64,000 nucleotides of DNA from Mycolicibacterium peregrinum (GCF_002102345.1 NZ_LQPP01000067.1:18752-82751), one strand, 5' to 3'. Positions 1-9,205 are shown, counted from the first letter of the stretch. The notes: generated by a model from the letters alone, not told the origin. Made by a program: numbers and translations.

Positions 1-2
1 CG

Positions 3-956
3 GCCATCGCCGACAAGGTCGCCCACCTCACGGTCTTTCAACGCACCGCGCAGTGGATGTTCCCCAACCCGATGTACCACGAGCCCGTCGCCGACGGCGT
101 CCGCTGGGCGATGGAACACCTGCCGTACTACGGCCGCTGGTACCGCTTCCTGCTGTTGTGGCCCGGAGCCGACAAGGGCCTGGACGCGGCCCGGGTGGAC
201 CCCGACTACGACGACCACGGCAATGCGGTCAGCGAGATCAACGCCATCGCCCGCATCATGTTCACCGACTGGATCACCACCCAGGTCGGCGACGACGCCG
301 ACCTGTTGGCCAAGGTGCTTCCCGACTATCCGGCCACCGGTAAGCGCACACTGCAGGACAACGGCAGCTGGCTGGGCGCGCTCAAACGCGACAACGTGGA
401 TCTGATTCGCACCCCGATCGAACGCATCACCCCGAGCGGGGTCGTCACGACCGACGGCGAGACCTATGACGTCGATATCATCGTGTACGCCACCGGTTTT
501 CGGGCCACCGACGTGCTGTTCCCGATGACGATCACCGGGCGCGACGGCGTCGACCTGCACGACGCCTGGGGTCAGCGACCGTATGCCTACCGCGGGATCA
601 CGGTGCCGGGTTTCCCGAACTTCTTCATGACCTACGGCCCGGGCACGCACCTGGCTCACGGCGGCAGCCTCATCCTCAACTCCGAACTTCAGATGCGCTA
701 CATCAACCAGTGCCTGGAGCACCTGATCACCGAGGGCTTGCAGACCATGGAGCCGCTGCCCGAGCCGACCAAAGAATGGCACCGGCGCTCGCAGGAAGCG
801 ATCCGCCAGACCGTGTGGGCGCAGCCCTCGGTCAAGCACTCGTACTTCAAGAATGCCGACGGTGAGATCCACACCGTCAGTCCGTGGCGGCTGAGCGAAT
901 ACCGTTCCGCCATCAACGAGCCCGTCTGGTCAGACTTCACAGTGCAGGAGGCGTGA
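3..956 (+). CDS. Flavin-containing monooxygenase, Baeyer-Villiger type (5' end outside window)
   Basis: The open frame enters at the left edge, so the N-terminal FAD-binding part is missing and about 317 residues remain. The visible part begins with a VAHLTVFQRTAQWM stretch and later has DIIVYATGFRATDVLFPM. The 'VFQRTxQW' and 'YATGF' signatures are typical of EthA/cyclohexanone-monooxygenase-like class B flavoprotein monooxygenases, which use NADPH and O2 to convert ketones to esters or lactones. The ADH gene starts 3 bp after the stop, so the two probably form one unit: the dehydrogenase would make a ketone and the monooxygenase would oxidise it. The substrate cannot be told from sequence. 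Confidence 0.85.
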   Translation, partial: AIADKVAHLTVFQRTAQWMFPNPMYHEPVADGVRWAMEHLPYYGRWYRFLLLWPGADKGLDAARVDPDYDDHGNAVSEINAIARIMFTDWITTQVGDDADLLAKVLPDYPATGKRTLQDNGSWLGALKRDNVDLIRTPIERITPSGVVTTDGETYDVDIIVYATGFRATDVLFPMTITGRDGVDLHDAWGQRPYAYRGITVPGFPNFFMTYGPGTHLAHGGSLILNSELQMRYINQCLEHLITEGLQTMEPLPEPTKEWHRRSQEAIRQTVWAQPSVKHSYFKNADGEIHTVSPWRLSEYRSAINEPVWSDFTVQEA

Positions 957-958
957 GT

Positions 959-1984
959 ATGCGCGCAGTCGTCGTCGACAGTTCCGGAAAGGTCAGCGTC
1001 GAAACCCGCCCGGACCCGGTCCTGCCCGGTCCCGACGGGGCCGTCGTCAAGGTCGAGGCCGCCTCGATCTGCGGATCGGACCTGCACTTCCTGGAGGGCC
1101 ACTACCCGATCGCCGATCCGGTGTCGGTCGGGCATGAGGCCGTCGGCACGATCGTCGAAATCGGTCCGGAGGTCACCGGATTCGCCGTCGGCAACCGGGT
1201 ATTGGTGTCCTCGGTGGCGGGCTGCGGGCACTGCAGCGGCTGCGCGACCCACGACCCGATCCGCTGCGTGCAGGGTCCCCAGATCTTCGGCACCGGATTC
1301 CTCGGCGGCGCGCAGGCCGAACTGCTCGCGGTACCGGCTGCGAACTTTCAGCTCCTGAAGATGCCGGAGGGCATCAGCACCGAGCAGGCCCTGCTGCTCA
1401 CCGACAACCTGGCCACGGGCTGGGCGGCGGCCAAACGTGCCGACATCCCGGTCGGCGGTTCCGTCGCGGTGATCGGCCTGGGCGCGGTCGGCATGTGCGC
1501 CCTGCGCAGCGCCATCACCCTCGGTGCGGCAAAGGTTTTCGCCGTCGACCCGGTGGAGGCCCGGCGCGAACGCGCGGAAGCCTCGGGAGCCATCACCTTC
1601 GCCCCGCCCTCGGCGCAGGCGATCCGGGAAGCCACCGGCGGCCTCGGCGTGGACTCCGTCATCGACGCGGTGGGCATGGACGCCTCGATCAACGACGCCA
1701 TCGACGCCGCCCGAGCAGGCGGCACGGTGTCCATTGTCGGCGTGCACGATCTGCAGCCCTACCCGATGCCCGCCCTGGGCTGCCTGCTGCGCAGCCTGAC
1801 CATCCGCTTTACCACCGCGCCGGTCCAGCAGACCTGGCCGGAACTGATCCCACTGCTGCAGGCCGGCCGGCTCGACGTGGACGGGATCTTCACCACCACG
1901 ATGTCACTGGACGACGCCGCCGACGGTTACGCCAGGGCGTTCTCCCGCTCGGGCGAGGACTTGAAGGTGCAGCTCAAGCCTTAG
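959..1984 (+). CDS. Zinc-dependent alcohol dehydrogenase (MDR family)
   Basis: This 341-residue protein has the medium-chain dehydrogenase layout: N-terminal GroES-like catalytic domain, then a Rossmann domain. Zinc-ligand signatures are visible (CGSDLHFLEGH, GHEAVG), a structural-zinc style cysteine cluster lies near residues 87-104 (CGHCSGCATHDPIRC), and the dinucleotide-binding motif is GLGAVG. It should oxidise a secondary alcohol or polyol with NAD(P). The ATG at 959 was chosen because AGGAGG at 946-951 sits 7 bases upstream and it follows the monooxygenase stop by 2 bases, which points to translational coupling. An alternative start at 884 would overlap the monooxygenase and has no Shine-Dalgarno. 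Confidence 0.88.
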   Translation: MRAVVVDSSGKVSVETRPDPVLPGPDGAVVKVEAASICGSDLHFLEGHYPIADPVSVGHEAVGTIVEIGPEVTGFAVGNRVLVSSVAGCGHCSGCATHDPIRCVQGPQIFGTGFLGGAQAELLAVPAANFQLLKMPEGISTEQALLLTDNLATGWAAAKRADIPVGGSVAVIGLGAVGMCALRSAITLGAAKVFAVDPVEARRERAEASGAITFAPPSAQAIREATGGLGVDSVIDAVGMDASINDAIDAARAGGTVSIVGVHDLQPYPMPALGCLLRSLTIRFTTAPVQQTWPELIPLLQAGRLDVDGIFTTTMSLDDAADGYARAFSRSGEDLKVQLKP

Positions 1985-2018
1985 CCGGGTCGAGCGCTCC
2001 TGGAAAATTCCGTGAGAG

Positions 2019-2038
2019 CTGTCCACATTGCGGGACAG
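2019..2038. other. Short inverted repeat downstream of the ADH gene
   Basis: Arms CTGTCC and GGACAG are separated by 8 bases in the 189-bp space between the ADH stop and the MFS-USP start. It could be a weak terminator for the oxidoreductase pair or an operator for the transporter. No poly-T follows. Nothing else is recognisable in this spacer. Confidence 0.3.
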
Positions 2039-2173
2039 ATCGTTGAGAACGGAATAAAGCGCGCGGCGCCGACAGTTCCACGGACACGTGCGCCAATCGA
2101 ACTCGTTAGTTGACTGTCCGAACGCGGCGCCGCAGCGCCAGGCACCGCCCACGGCCCGCATCGGGCGGCGCTG

Positions 2174-4216
2174 ATGCGCCAGGGCCCGCTCGCCGGCCGG
2201 TACCCCGCGGTGGCCGCCATGGTCACCCTGGCGTTGATCCCCTACCTGGCGTTGTCTGCCGCGGTCGATCCGTTGGTACCGATCATCTCCGAGCAGCTGA
2301 ACCTGTCGGCGCAGACCATGAGCCTCGGCTTCGGCCTGGGCAATGCCGCCTATGCGGTGGGCACGGTCCTGGCCGTGCAATTCGCCCAGCACCTGCCCCA
2401 GCGCAGGATGCTGCTGGTCTATGCAGTCGTCCTGGTCCTGGGGTCGGTGATCGCCGCGTCGGCGGTCAACGGGGCGATGTTCATCGGTGGTCACATCCTG
2501 CAAGGTCTGGCCACCAGCATGCTGCTGATCGCCGCGGCGCCGCCGCTGACCATCGGCTTCCCCAGGGACAAGCTGCGGCACACCGCCGTGATCATGAACA
2601 TGTGCGTGTTCGGGGCCGTCGCGCTCGGCCCGTTCATCGGTGGTGCGCAGGCCGAGGCCCTCGCGTGGCGGCCACTGTTCTGGATCATCGCCGCGATCGC
2701 CGTCGGAGCCCTCATCATGGCGGCCCTGACCTTTGAGGACGCCCCGCCTGCCGACCTCGACGCACCGCGTGACCTGCGGGCCATCGGATTGGCGTCGGTC
2801 GGTTGCGCCGCCGCTTTCATCGGTGCCGCACAACTGACCAGCCATGAATTCACCGACCCGGTGGCGATCGTGCCGATGCTCGGCGGCCTGGCCCTGATCG
2901 TGCTGCTCATCGTGTATCAGTTCCGGTCCCGCCGGCCGTTGCTGACCGTGCGCACCATGCTGACCAGTGCGATTCCCGTCGCCGGCGTCGGTGTCGCGCT
3001 GTTCGCGGCGGCCGCGTCGGTCGCGGCGACTGCGCTGACAGCCCAGGTCTTCATGGAGACCTACAGCCCGGTACAGGTGGGGCTGCTGTACCTGCCGGAA
3101 CTCGGCGGCGCGATTGTGATGGCATTCGTGTTCGGCTCGGTCATCTCCAAACGGTCGATGCACTACCTTCCGCTCGTCGGCATGGGCCTGCTCGCCGCCG
3201 GCATCGTGCTGTTCCGGCTCGCCATTCCCGCGAACCAACCGCTCGCACTGCTGGCCTCGGCGCTGACCGGGCTGGCGCTGGGCGCCACGGTGGCCCCCGC
3301 ACTGTTCGTCGCCGGATTCTCGCTGCAGTCCAACAGCCTCCAGCGGGTGTTCGCGATCATCGAGTTGTTGCGGGCCGTGGCCGCCTTCATGGTGGCGCCG
3401 ATCTTCGCCCATTTCGCGGCCAGAGCGGCCGGCGGTCTCGTCGCCGGCGCCGGCGACGCCCTGTGGATCGGATTCGGACTGGCCGTCGGTGGCGCCGTCT
3501 TCGGGGTAGCCGTCTATGCGCTCAGTGGCGCCCGGCCCCAGACACCCGACCTCGACCAGTTCCTCGACGGTGAATCGCCGGCCTGGTACTCGCCGCCGCT
3601 GCTGGCGCGGCTCCGTCCCGGCCTGCCCGCACCGATCCCCGCACCAAGCCGTGACCGGCGGGTGACAGCATCCGAGGCGGATGCGATTTCTGTTGCCGCC
3701 ACCGGACCGGTGCTGTTCGCCTATGACGGATCACTACGCGCCGCCGGCGCCATCGAACGCGCCGCCGCCGAACTGCCGGCCGGTCGCGACGCCCTGGTGG
3801 TCTGTGTCTGGCAACCGGTGGATGTCGGATTCACTCCGGTCGAGACGACGCATTTCGACGCCGACCAGGCAGCCGAGGTTCGACGGGCCGCCGAGCAGAC
3901 GGCTGCTCACGGCGCATCGCTGGCCACCAGAGCGGGTTTCTCTGCCCGCAGCGCAACCGTCGAAGCGGCGCCCATCTGGAAAGGCATCGTCGAGACTGCG
4001 CAAAAACACAACGCCAGCCTGATCGTGGTCGGCCCGCACCGGCGCAGCGGACTGCTGGGCCACCTGGAGGGCAGCGTGGCCGGCGCCGTCGTCGCACACT
4101 CCACCACCCCGGTCCTGGTCATCCCGGAGGACTGTCGACGTTCACCCTGCGCGGAGGGCGCCGGCCACTCGAACGTTCACGCCGTGGCCGCAGGATCAAC
4201 GTCGGATCGCGAGTAA
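2174..4216 (+). CDS. MFS transporter with C-terminal UspA domain
   Basis: The 680-residue protein is a natural fusion. Residues 1 to about 460 are a major facilitator transporter with many hydrophobic helices. After a Pro/Arg-rich linker (about 460-500), residues about 510-665 read as a universal stress protein, starting GPVLFAYDGS and ending with an IVVGPHRRSGLLGHLEGSVAG block, which corresponds to the ATP-binding G-2x-G-9x-G-S motif. One glycine of that motif appears replaced by Arg, so nucleotide binding is uncertain. The likely role is stress- or energy-responsive efflux or uptake at the membrane with the Usp domain in the cytosol. The ATG at 2174 has only a weak GGGCGG upstream. The 3' end overlaps the convergent ohrR end by 40 bases. 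Confidence 0.85.
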   Translation: MRQGPLAGRYPAVAAMVTLALIPYLALSAAVDPLVPIISEQLNLSAQTMSLGFGLGNAAYAVGTVLAVQFAQHLPQRRMLLVYAVVLVLGSVIAASAVNGAMFIGGHILQGLATSMLLIAAAPPLTIGFPRDKLRHTAVIMNMCVFGAVALGPFIGGAQAEALAWRPLFWIIAAIAVGALIMAALTFEDAPPADLDAPRDLRAIGLASVGCAAAFIGAAQLTSHEFTDPVAIVPMLGGLALIVLLIVYQFRSRRPLLTVRTMLTSAIPVAGVGVALFAAAASVAATALTAQVFMETYSPVQVGLLYLPELGGAIVMAFVFGSVISKRSMHYLPLVGMGLLAAGIVLFRLAIPANQPLALLASALTGLALGATVAPALFVAGFSLQSNSLQRVFAIIELLRAVAAFMVAPIFAHFAARAAGGLVAGAGDALWIGFGLAVGGAVFGVAVYALSGARPQTPDLDQFLDGESPAWYSPPLLARLRPGLPAPIPAPSRDRRVTASEADAISVAATGPVLFAYDGSLRAAGAIERAAAELPAGRDALVVCVWQPVDVGFTPVETTHFDADQAAEVRRAAEQTAAHGASLATRAGFSARSATVEAAPIWKGIVETAQKHNASLIVVGPHRRSGLLGHLEGSVAGAVVAHSTTPVLVIPEDCRRSPCAEGAGHSNVHAVAAGSTSDRE

Positions 4217-4638
4217 CTGCGCAGGTTGTCCCGCAGCGTAGACACGCCGCGCTGCATGGTCTTGAGTTCGTCCAGTGACAACCCCGTCGCGGCAAGCAGG
4301 TCCATTTCCAGGGTCTGCGCACGGAGCGCGCGGCCCGCGTCGGTGAGGCTGACGCGCACCTGACGCTCGTCGTCGGGATCGCGTTGCCGCGTCACGTAGC
4401 CCAGCGCTTCGAGCCGCTTGAGGATCGGAGTCAGCGTGTTCGACTCCAGGAACAGCTTCTCCCCGAGGCTGCCGACCGTCTGGTGATCCTGTTCCGAGAG
4501 CGCGACGAGCGCGATGTACTGCGTATACGTGACGCCGTGCCGGTCCAGGATCGGCTTGTAGGCCTTGCCGTACGCGAGGTTGGCCGAGTAGACGGCAAAG
4601 CACAGGAAATCGGAGAGTTGCGGAGCCTCGGGCGCCAT
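4177..4638 (-). CDS. ohrR: OhrR, MarR-family organic peroxide sensor
   Basis: This 153-residue winged-helix regulator matches the OhrR group. The N-terminus carries DFLCFAVYSAN, with the single reactive cysteine near residue 13 that in OhrR is oxidised by organic hydroperoxides, releasing DNA. The wing/recognition region reads SNTLTPILKRLEALGYVTRQRDPDDERQ, typical of MarR proteins. It lies divergent from ohr, its expected target. Its mRNA looks leaderless, because TATAAT on the minus strand (4651-4646) ends 7 bases before the ATG. It most likely represses both ohr and itself from palindromes in the intergenic region. Confidence 0.9.
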   Translation of the reverse strand: MAPEAPQLSDFLCFAVYSANLAYGKAYKPILDRHGVTYTQYIALVALSEQDHQTVGSLGEKLFLESNTLTPILKRLEALGYVTRQRDPDDERQVRVSLTDAGRALRAQTLEMDLLAATGLSLDELKTMQRGVSTLRDNLRSYSRSDVDPAATA

Positions 4639-4645
4639 GATCCAA

Positions 4646-4662
4646 ATTATATCGGATCCGAT
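4646..4662 (-). promoter_or_regulatory. ohrR promoter -10 (TATAAT) with adjoining palindrome
   Basis: On the minus strand TATAAT occupies 4651-4646, 7 bases before the ohrR ATG, giving a leaderless transcript. Immediately upstream and sharing a base is the perfect 12-bp palindrome ATCGGATCCGAT (4651-4662). Its position in the -10/-35 spacer is suited to autorepression by OhrR. Confidence 0.6.
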
Positions 4663-4712
4663 TTAGTCGGACGGGATGAAATACATGGCAACTCCGCGTT
4701 CATCTCTAACGC

Positions 4713-4724
4713 CTCCAATTGGAG
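4713..4724. promoter_or_regulatory. Palindrome CTCCAATTGGAG upstream of ohr, candidate OhrR operator
   Basis: This perfect 12-bp palindrome lies 27 bases before the ohr GTG. The AATT core resembles operators of other OhrR/MarR proteins. Assignment to OhrR is inference from position. Confidence 0.5.
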
Positions 4725-4751
4725 CCGACCATCCACCCGAAGGAGAACGCC

Positions 4752-5174
4752 GTGACCACCAGCCAGACCGACAACGTGCTGTACACCGCCCAGACCCACA
4801 CCACCGGCGGGCGCCAGGGCGAGTCCTACAGCTCCGACGGCAACCTCGACATCCAGCTCACCCCGCCCGGAGGCAACGGCTCCGGCACCAACCCCGAGCA
4901 GTTGTTCGCGGCGGGCTGGTCGGCCTGCTTCCTGAGCGCCATGGGCCTGACCGCGGGCAAGCACAACGTGAAGCTGCCCGCCGAGACCGCCGTGGACGCC
5001 GAGGTAGACCTGCTCAACACCGACGGGGCATTCTCACTGCGGGCACGGCTGAACGTCAGCATCCCGGGTGTCGATCGCGAGACCGCCCAGGCCATCGCCG
5101 ATGACGCACACCAGGTCTGCCCGTACTCGAAGGCCACCCGCGGCAACATCGACGTGACCATCAGCGTCGCCTGA
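4752..5174 (+). CDS. ohr: Organic hydroperoxide resistance protein Ohr
   Basis: This 140-residue protein of the Ohr/OsmC family is a thiol peroxidase that reduces organic and fatty-acid hydroperoxides, normally recycled by lipoyl proteins. The two catalytic cysteines are visible at about 59 (GWSACFLSAM) and 123 (HQVCPYSKATRGN), with the conserved Arg near 21 (GRQGES) and Glu near 49-50 (NPEQ). The length is typical of Ohr. The GTG at 4752 is preferred because AAGGAGA ends about 6 bases upstream; the longer reading from 4719 would start inside the candidate operator. It is divergent from its regulator ohrR. Confidence 0.93.
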   Translation: MTTSQTDNVLYTAQTHTTGGRQGESYSSDGNLDIQLTPPGGNGSGTNPEQLFAAGWSACFLSAMGLTAGKHNVKLPAETAVDAEVDLLNTDGAFSLRARLNVSIPGVDRETAQAIADDAHQVCPYSKATRGNIDVTISVA

Positions 5175-5190
5175 CGGATGGCGGGCGGGG

Positions 5191-6534
5191 TTACTCCTTC
5201 AAGTCCAGTACCGGCGTCGGCCGCTGGAAGCCGCGAGTAACCCCGGCCAGCCACACGAATCCCACTGCCAGCCAAGACAACCCGATCACCAACGTCAGGC
5301 CCGACAAGCTGGTCCACAGCCACACGGTCAGCAGGAAGCCGATCAGCGGCAGCACGAGATTGCTGATCACCCTCGCACCGTCGCGCTCCTGCCGGTCCAC
5401 GAAATAGTGCTTGATCACCGACAGGTTGACCACCGAAAACGCCACCAGCGCACCGAAACTGATCACCGAGGCCAGGGTGGTCAAGCTGATCACGGTGGCC
5501 AGCAGCGACACGGCTGACACCGCCAGGATCGCATATACCGGCGTGGCGAACCGCGGCGAGACGTGACCGAAGAACGATCGCGGCAGGATCCCGTCGCGCC
5601 CCATGGCATACAGGATCCGGGCCACCGACGCCTGCGACGCGATCGCGGACCCCAGCGCACCGGCGACATACGCCGCGGTGAAGAAGGTCTGAAGGAACTG
5701 GCCGCCCGCCGTCAGCATCAGATCCAGCGATCCGGACTCGACATCTGTGAACTGGTTGGAGGGGAACACCAGCTGCCCGAGATAGGACAGCACGACGAAG
5801 ATCACCCCCGCCACCACGGTGGCGATCATGATCGCCTGCGGAACGGACCGCTTGGGATCCTTGGCTTCCTCCGACAGCGTGGACACCGCGTCGAATCCCA
5901 GGAACGACAGGCACAGGATGGCCGCGCCGGCCAGCACCGGACTGAATCCGGTTGCGCCGCCGTCACCATGGAAGGGGGCCATCAGGTCCACCGCGCCCAG
6001 GCTGAACACCTTGGAACAGGCCAACACCAAGAAAGTCACGATGAAGATCGCCTGTATCGCGATGATGACAAGATTCGCCCGGGCCACCGAGACGATGCCG
6101 ACGATGTTGAGCACCGTCACCCCCGCGATGGACAGCACGACGAACACCCAACCGGGGATCGCCGGAACCGCGGCGTTGAGATAGATGCCGATCACCAGGT
6201 AGTTGATCATCGGCAGGAACAGGTAATCCAACAGCAGTGACCAGCCGGCGAGGAATCCGATCGGCGCGCCGAACGACTTCTGGGTGTACGTATATGCCGA
6301 TCCCGCAACCGGATAGGCGACCGCCATCCTGGCGTAGGAACGCGCCGTGAACACCATGGCGGCCAAGGTGACCAGGTATGCGACGGACAACCTGCCGCCG
6401 GTGGTCTGAGTGACGATGCCGTAGGTGGTGAACACGGTGAGCGGCACCATGTAGACCAGACCGAACAGCACCAACGACGGCAACCCGAGCGCGCGGCGCA
6501 ACCGCCCCTCGGTGGCCTCAGCCAAATCGGCCAT
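5191..6534 (-). CDS. APC-family amino acid/polyamine permease
   Basis: The 447-residue integral membrane protein has about 12 hydrophobic helices and APC-superfamily features: an unwound-helix-like GLVYMVPLTVFTTYG in TM1, and LCLSFLGFDAVSTLSEEAKDPKRSVPQAI in the TM6 region. It is the last gene of the agmatine operon, so agmatine, putrescine or a related amine is the likely substrate (inference). The ATG at 6534 is preferred: AGAGGA lies 6 bases upstream, whereas the in-frame ATG at 6549 overlaps the upstream gene's stop as ATGA and would add five residues. Confidence 0.85.
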   Translation of the reverse strand: MADLAEATEGRLRRALGLPSLVLFGLVYMVPLTVFTTYGIVTQTTGGRLSVAYLVTLAAMVFTARSYARMAVAYPVAGSAYTYTQKSFGAPIGFLAGWSLLLDYLFLPMINYLVIGIYLNAAVPAIPGWVFVVLSIAGVTVLNIVGIVSVARANLVIIAIQAIFIVTFLVLACSKVFSLGAVDLMAPFHGDGGATGFSPVLAGAAILCLSFLGFDAVSTLSEEAKDPKRSVPQAIMIATVVAGVIFVVLSYLGQLVFPSNQFTDVESGSLDLMLTAGGQFLQTFFTAAYVAGALGSAIASQASVARILYAMGRDGILPRSFFGHVSPRFATPVYAILAVSAVSLLATVISLTTLASVISFGALVAFSVVNLSVIKHYFVDRQERDGARVISNLVLPLIGFLLTVWLWTSLSGLTLVIGLSWLAVGFVWLAGVTRGFQRPTPVLDLKE

Positions 6535-6545
6535 GACAGTTCCTC

Positions 6546-8183
6546 TCATTCTGCGGCCGAATAGACCTGTGTGCCTTGGAGATAGGTGGCGCGCACTTGC
6601 ACCTGTGACAGTTCCGACGGGGGGACATACCTGGGATCACGGTCCAGCCAGACGAGATCGGCACTCGCCCCGGGGGCAATGTGCCCCCAATCGTCTTCGG
6701 CAAAGGCCTGATATGCCACGGCGCCGGTATAGGACGCCAGGGCGGGCTCGATCGGGAGCACCTCTTCAGGTGTCCACCCGCCGGCCGGCTCACCGTCGGA
6801 GGTGCACCGCGACACCGCCACCGCGATACCGTCCAACGGCGCACCCGAGGAGACCGGCCAATCCGATCCGAACGCCAGCGCCGCACCGGAATTCTCCAGG
6901 GTGCGCATCCGGTACTGCCGATCCGCACGCTGGGCTCCCAGTCGCGGGATCGTGAGCACCGTCATCAGGGCGTCCATCTGCGCCCACAACGGCTGCATGT
7001 TCGGGATCACCCCGAGTTCGGCGAATCGCCCGAGGTCGGCGTCGTCCACGAGCTGAGCGTGCGCGATCACCGGGCGTCGGTCGCGCGGACCATTGTGCCG
7101 TGCAACGTATTCGATGGCGTCCAGGGCCTGGCGGACCGCGGCGTCGCCGATGGCGTGGATATGGATCTGCAGGCCCAGCTCGTCGACTTTCCTGGCCGCC
7201 TCTGCCAGAGCATCGCCTTCCCACAGCTGCATGCCGTGCGAGTGCAGGCCCGAACAGTACGGTTCGAGCAGAGCGCCGGTCTCGTTTTCCACCACCCCGT
7301 CGGCGAAGAACTTCACGGTCTGCGCGGTCAGCAGCGGCGAACCCATTGCCACCACCCGGTCTCTGGCCGCGGCGTATTGCGTTACCTGCGTGTCGAAGTG
7401 GCGCGGATCGGCGTAGAACGCCAGGTTGAACCGCATCCGCAGGGCTCCGGCCCGGGCCGCCGCGAGGTAGGCGTCGAGCTCGGCCGGTTCGACCCAGGCA
7501 TCCTGAACCCACGTCACGCCATGGGCCAGGTAATAGTCGGCCGCCGTGCCCAGTGCGGCGATCCGCACCCCTTCGTCCCGGGGCGGCATGACCGCGGTGA
7601 TCAGATCCGTGGCGCCCCATTCCCGCAGCGTGCCCAGCGGGGTGCCGTCCTCGCGGCGCGGGATCTCCCCGAGGGCCGGCTCCGGGGTGTCGGCGGTGAT
7701 GCCGGCCCGCTGCAGTGCGACCGAGTTGACCCACAGGGTGTGATAGTCCCAGGCGCGCAACACCACTGGCCGGTCCGGGACCGCGGCGTCGAGCCAGCGC
7801 GCGTCGAACAGCCCATGGGGCGCGAGACTGCCGTCATACGACGCCCCGACGATCCACTCCTGATCGGGGTTCGAATCTGCGAATTCCTTGACCGCCGACA
7901 CGATCTGGTCGATCGACTCACATGGCCGCACCGCAGGTCCTGCCGATTCCAGGCCACCGAACAGCGGGTGGGCGTGACCGTCACCGAACGACGGCATCAG
8001 GAATCCACCCTCGAGGTCCACCGTCCGGTCCGCCGTGGCCGCCAGTGCGTCGGCGCCGACTGCCCGCACCACCCCGTCTGCGACGAGCAGTGCATCGGTG
8101 GTGTGGCCGGGTGTCCAGATCACGCCGCCGTGGAACAGGGTTGCCGTCGTGACGAGCGCGGGCGGCATATTGCGGGCGGTCAT
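6546..8183 (-). CDS. Amidohydrolase (YtcJ-like, amidohydrolase_3 family)
   Basis: The 545-residue metal-dependent hydrolase has the expected motifs in order: DGHAH near residue 70 (first metal ligands), VKFFADGVVENETGAL near 300, IHIHAIGDAAV near 345 (metal His), and GSDWPVSSGAPLDGI near 440 (metal Asp). Family members hydrolyse C-N bonds of varied substrates. Its place between the agmatine enzymes and a permease suggests action on an acylated amine or related intermediate, but no substrate can be assigned. The ATG at 8183 overlaps the aguA stop as ATGA, so translation is probably coupled. A GTG-type start further upstream (8231) would lie inside aguA. Confidence 0.82.
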   Translation of the reverse strand: MTARNMPPALVTTATLFHGGVIWTPGHTTDALLVADGVVRAVGADALAATADRTVDLEGGFLMPSFGDGHAHPLFGGLESAGPAVRPCESIDQIVSAVKEFADSNPDQEWIVGASYDGSLAPHGLFDARWLDAAVPDRPVVLRAWDYHTLWVNSVALQRAGITADTPEPALGEIPRREDGTPLGTLREWGATDLITAVMPPRDEGVRIAALGTAADYYLAHGVTWVQDAWVEPAELDAYLAAARAGALRMRFNLAFYADPRHFDTQVTQYAAARDRVVAMGSPLLTAQTVKFFADGVVENETGALLEPYCSGLHSHGMQLWEGDALAEAARKVDELGLQIHIHAIGDAAVRQALDAIEYVARHNGPRDRRPVIAHAQLVDDADLGRFAELGVIPNMQPLWAQMDALMTVLTIPRLGAQRADRQYRMRTLENSGAALAFGSDWPVSSGAPLDGIAVAVSRCTSDGEPAGGWTPEEVLPIEPALASYTGAVAYQAFAEDDWGHIAPGASADLVWLDRDPRYVPPSELSQVQVRATYLQGTQVYSAAE

Positions 8184-9205
8184 GCGACGGCCTCCCTCCG
8201 GAGCGGGGATGGTTGTTGTTGGGTGATGCAATGGATTCCACCGCCACGCTCGAAGAGTGGGCGGGCGTCGACGGCCACCACCTCGCGGCCGGGATACTGC
8301 TCGGCCAGGATCGCCCGCGCCTCCGCGTCATGCGGATCATCGAATGCGCAGGCGATCACGCCGCCGTTGACAACCAGGTGGTTGATGTAGCTGTAGTCGA
8401 CGTAACCGTCGGCATCGGTGAGAGTGGCCGGCGCGGGCATCTCGACGATGTCGAACCTGCCTTCGACAGCCGATCGGATTCCTTTGCACACCAGGGCGTC
8501 CGGATGTGATTCGTCGCGCTGGGTGTGCAGGAGCAGACGTCCCGAGGCAGTGAGGGCCGCGACGATGTCTACGTGACCGCGCGTGCCGTAGCGCTGGCTG
8601 TCGCGGGTCAGTCCGTACGGCAGCCACACCACCTCGGTGGCGCCGATGGTGCGCGCCAGTTCGGTCTCCACCCCGGCCTTGGTGGCGCCGGGATTTCGGT
8701 GCGGGTCGAGCTGCACGGTCTCGGTGACCAGCACGGTCCCGTGCCCGTCGGTCTGGATACCGCCGCCCTCGTTGACGAGCGCGGACGGTACGACGGTGAC
8801 GCCTGCGAATTCGCCGACCATCGCCCCGATCTTGGCGTCGCGGTCCCAGCGCGCCCAGTCCTGGGCGCCCCAACCGTTGAACGTCCAGTCGACGGCGGCC
8901 ACCGACCCGTCGTCGGCGTGCACGAACGTGGGCCCGATATCCCGCATCCAGGCATCGTTCAACGGCGCCTCGATGAGCTCGATGTCTTGAGACACATAGC
9001 GTTTCGCGACCGCGAGTTCGGCGGGGTCGACAAGCATCGTGACCGGTTCAAACTGGCCCACGGCGTGAGCCACGGCGGCCCAGGTGGACCGGGCCTCATG
9101 GCGCGCCTGGTCGGTGTCGCCGAGCGAATAGCCCTCAGAGGGAAAGGCCATCCACACCCGATCCTGTGGTGCGCCCTCGGCGGGCATCAGATACGAGGTC
9201 ACCAA
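8180..9205 (-). CDS. aguA: Agmatine deiminase
   Basis: The 341-residue protein belongs to the peptidylarginine-deiminase-like agmatine deiminase family. It converts agmatine to N-carbamoylputrescine and ammonia in the cytosol. Family motifs are visible: NDAWMRDIGPTFV near 84, NGWGAQDWARWDRD near 110, VNEGGGIQTDGHGT near 145, YGTRGHVDIVA near 212, and the C-terminal GGGIHCITQQQP near 325 containing the catalytic cysteine. It follows aguB by 6 bases in the same operon, and AguB performs the next step. Confidence 0.92.
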   Translation of the reverse strand: MVTSYLMPAEGAPQDRVWMAFPSEGYSLGDTDQARHEARSTWAAVAHAVGQFEPVTMLVDPAELAVAKRYVSQDIELIEAPLNDAWMRDIGPTFVHADDGSVAAVDWTFNGWGAQDWARWDRDAKIGAMVGEFAGVTVVPSALVNEGGGIQTDGHGTVLVTETVQLDPHRNPGATKAGVETELARTIGATEVVWLPYGLTRDSQRYGTRGHVDIVAALTASGRLLLHTQRDESHPDALVCKGIRSAVEGRFDIVEMPAPATLTDADGYVDYSYINHLVVNGGVIACAFDDPHDAEARAILAEQYPGREVVAVDARPLFERGGGIHCITQQQPSPLRREAVA

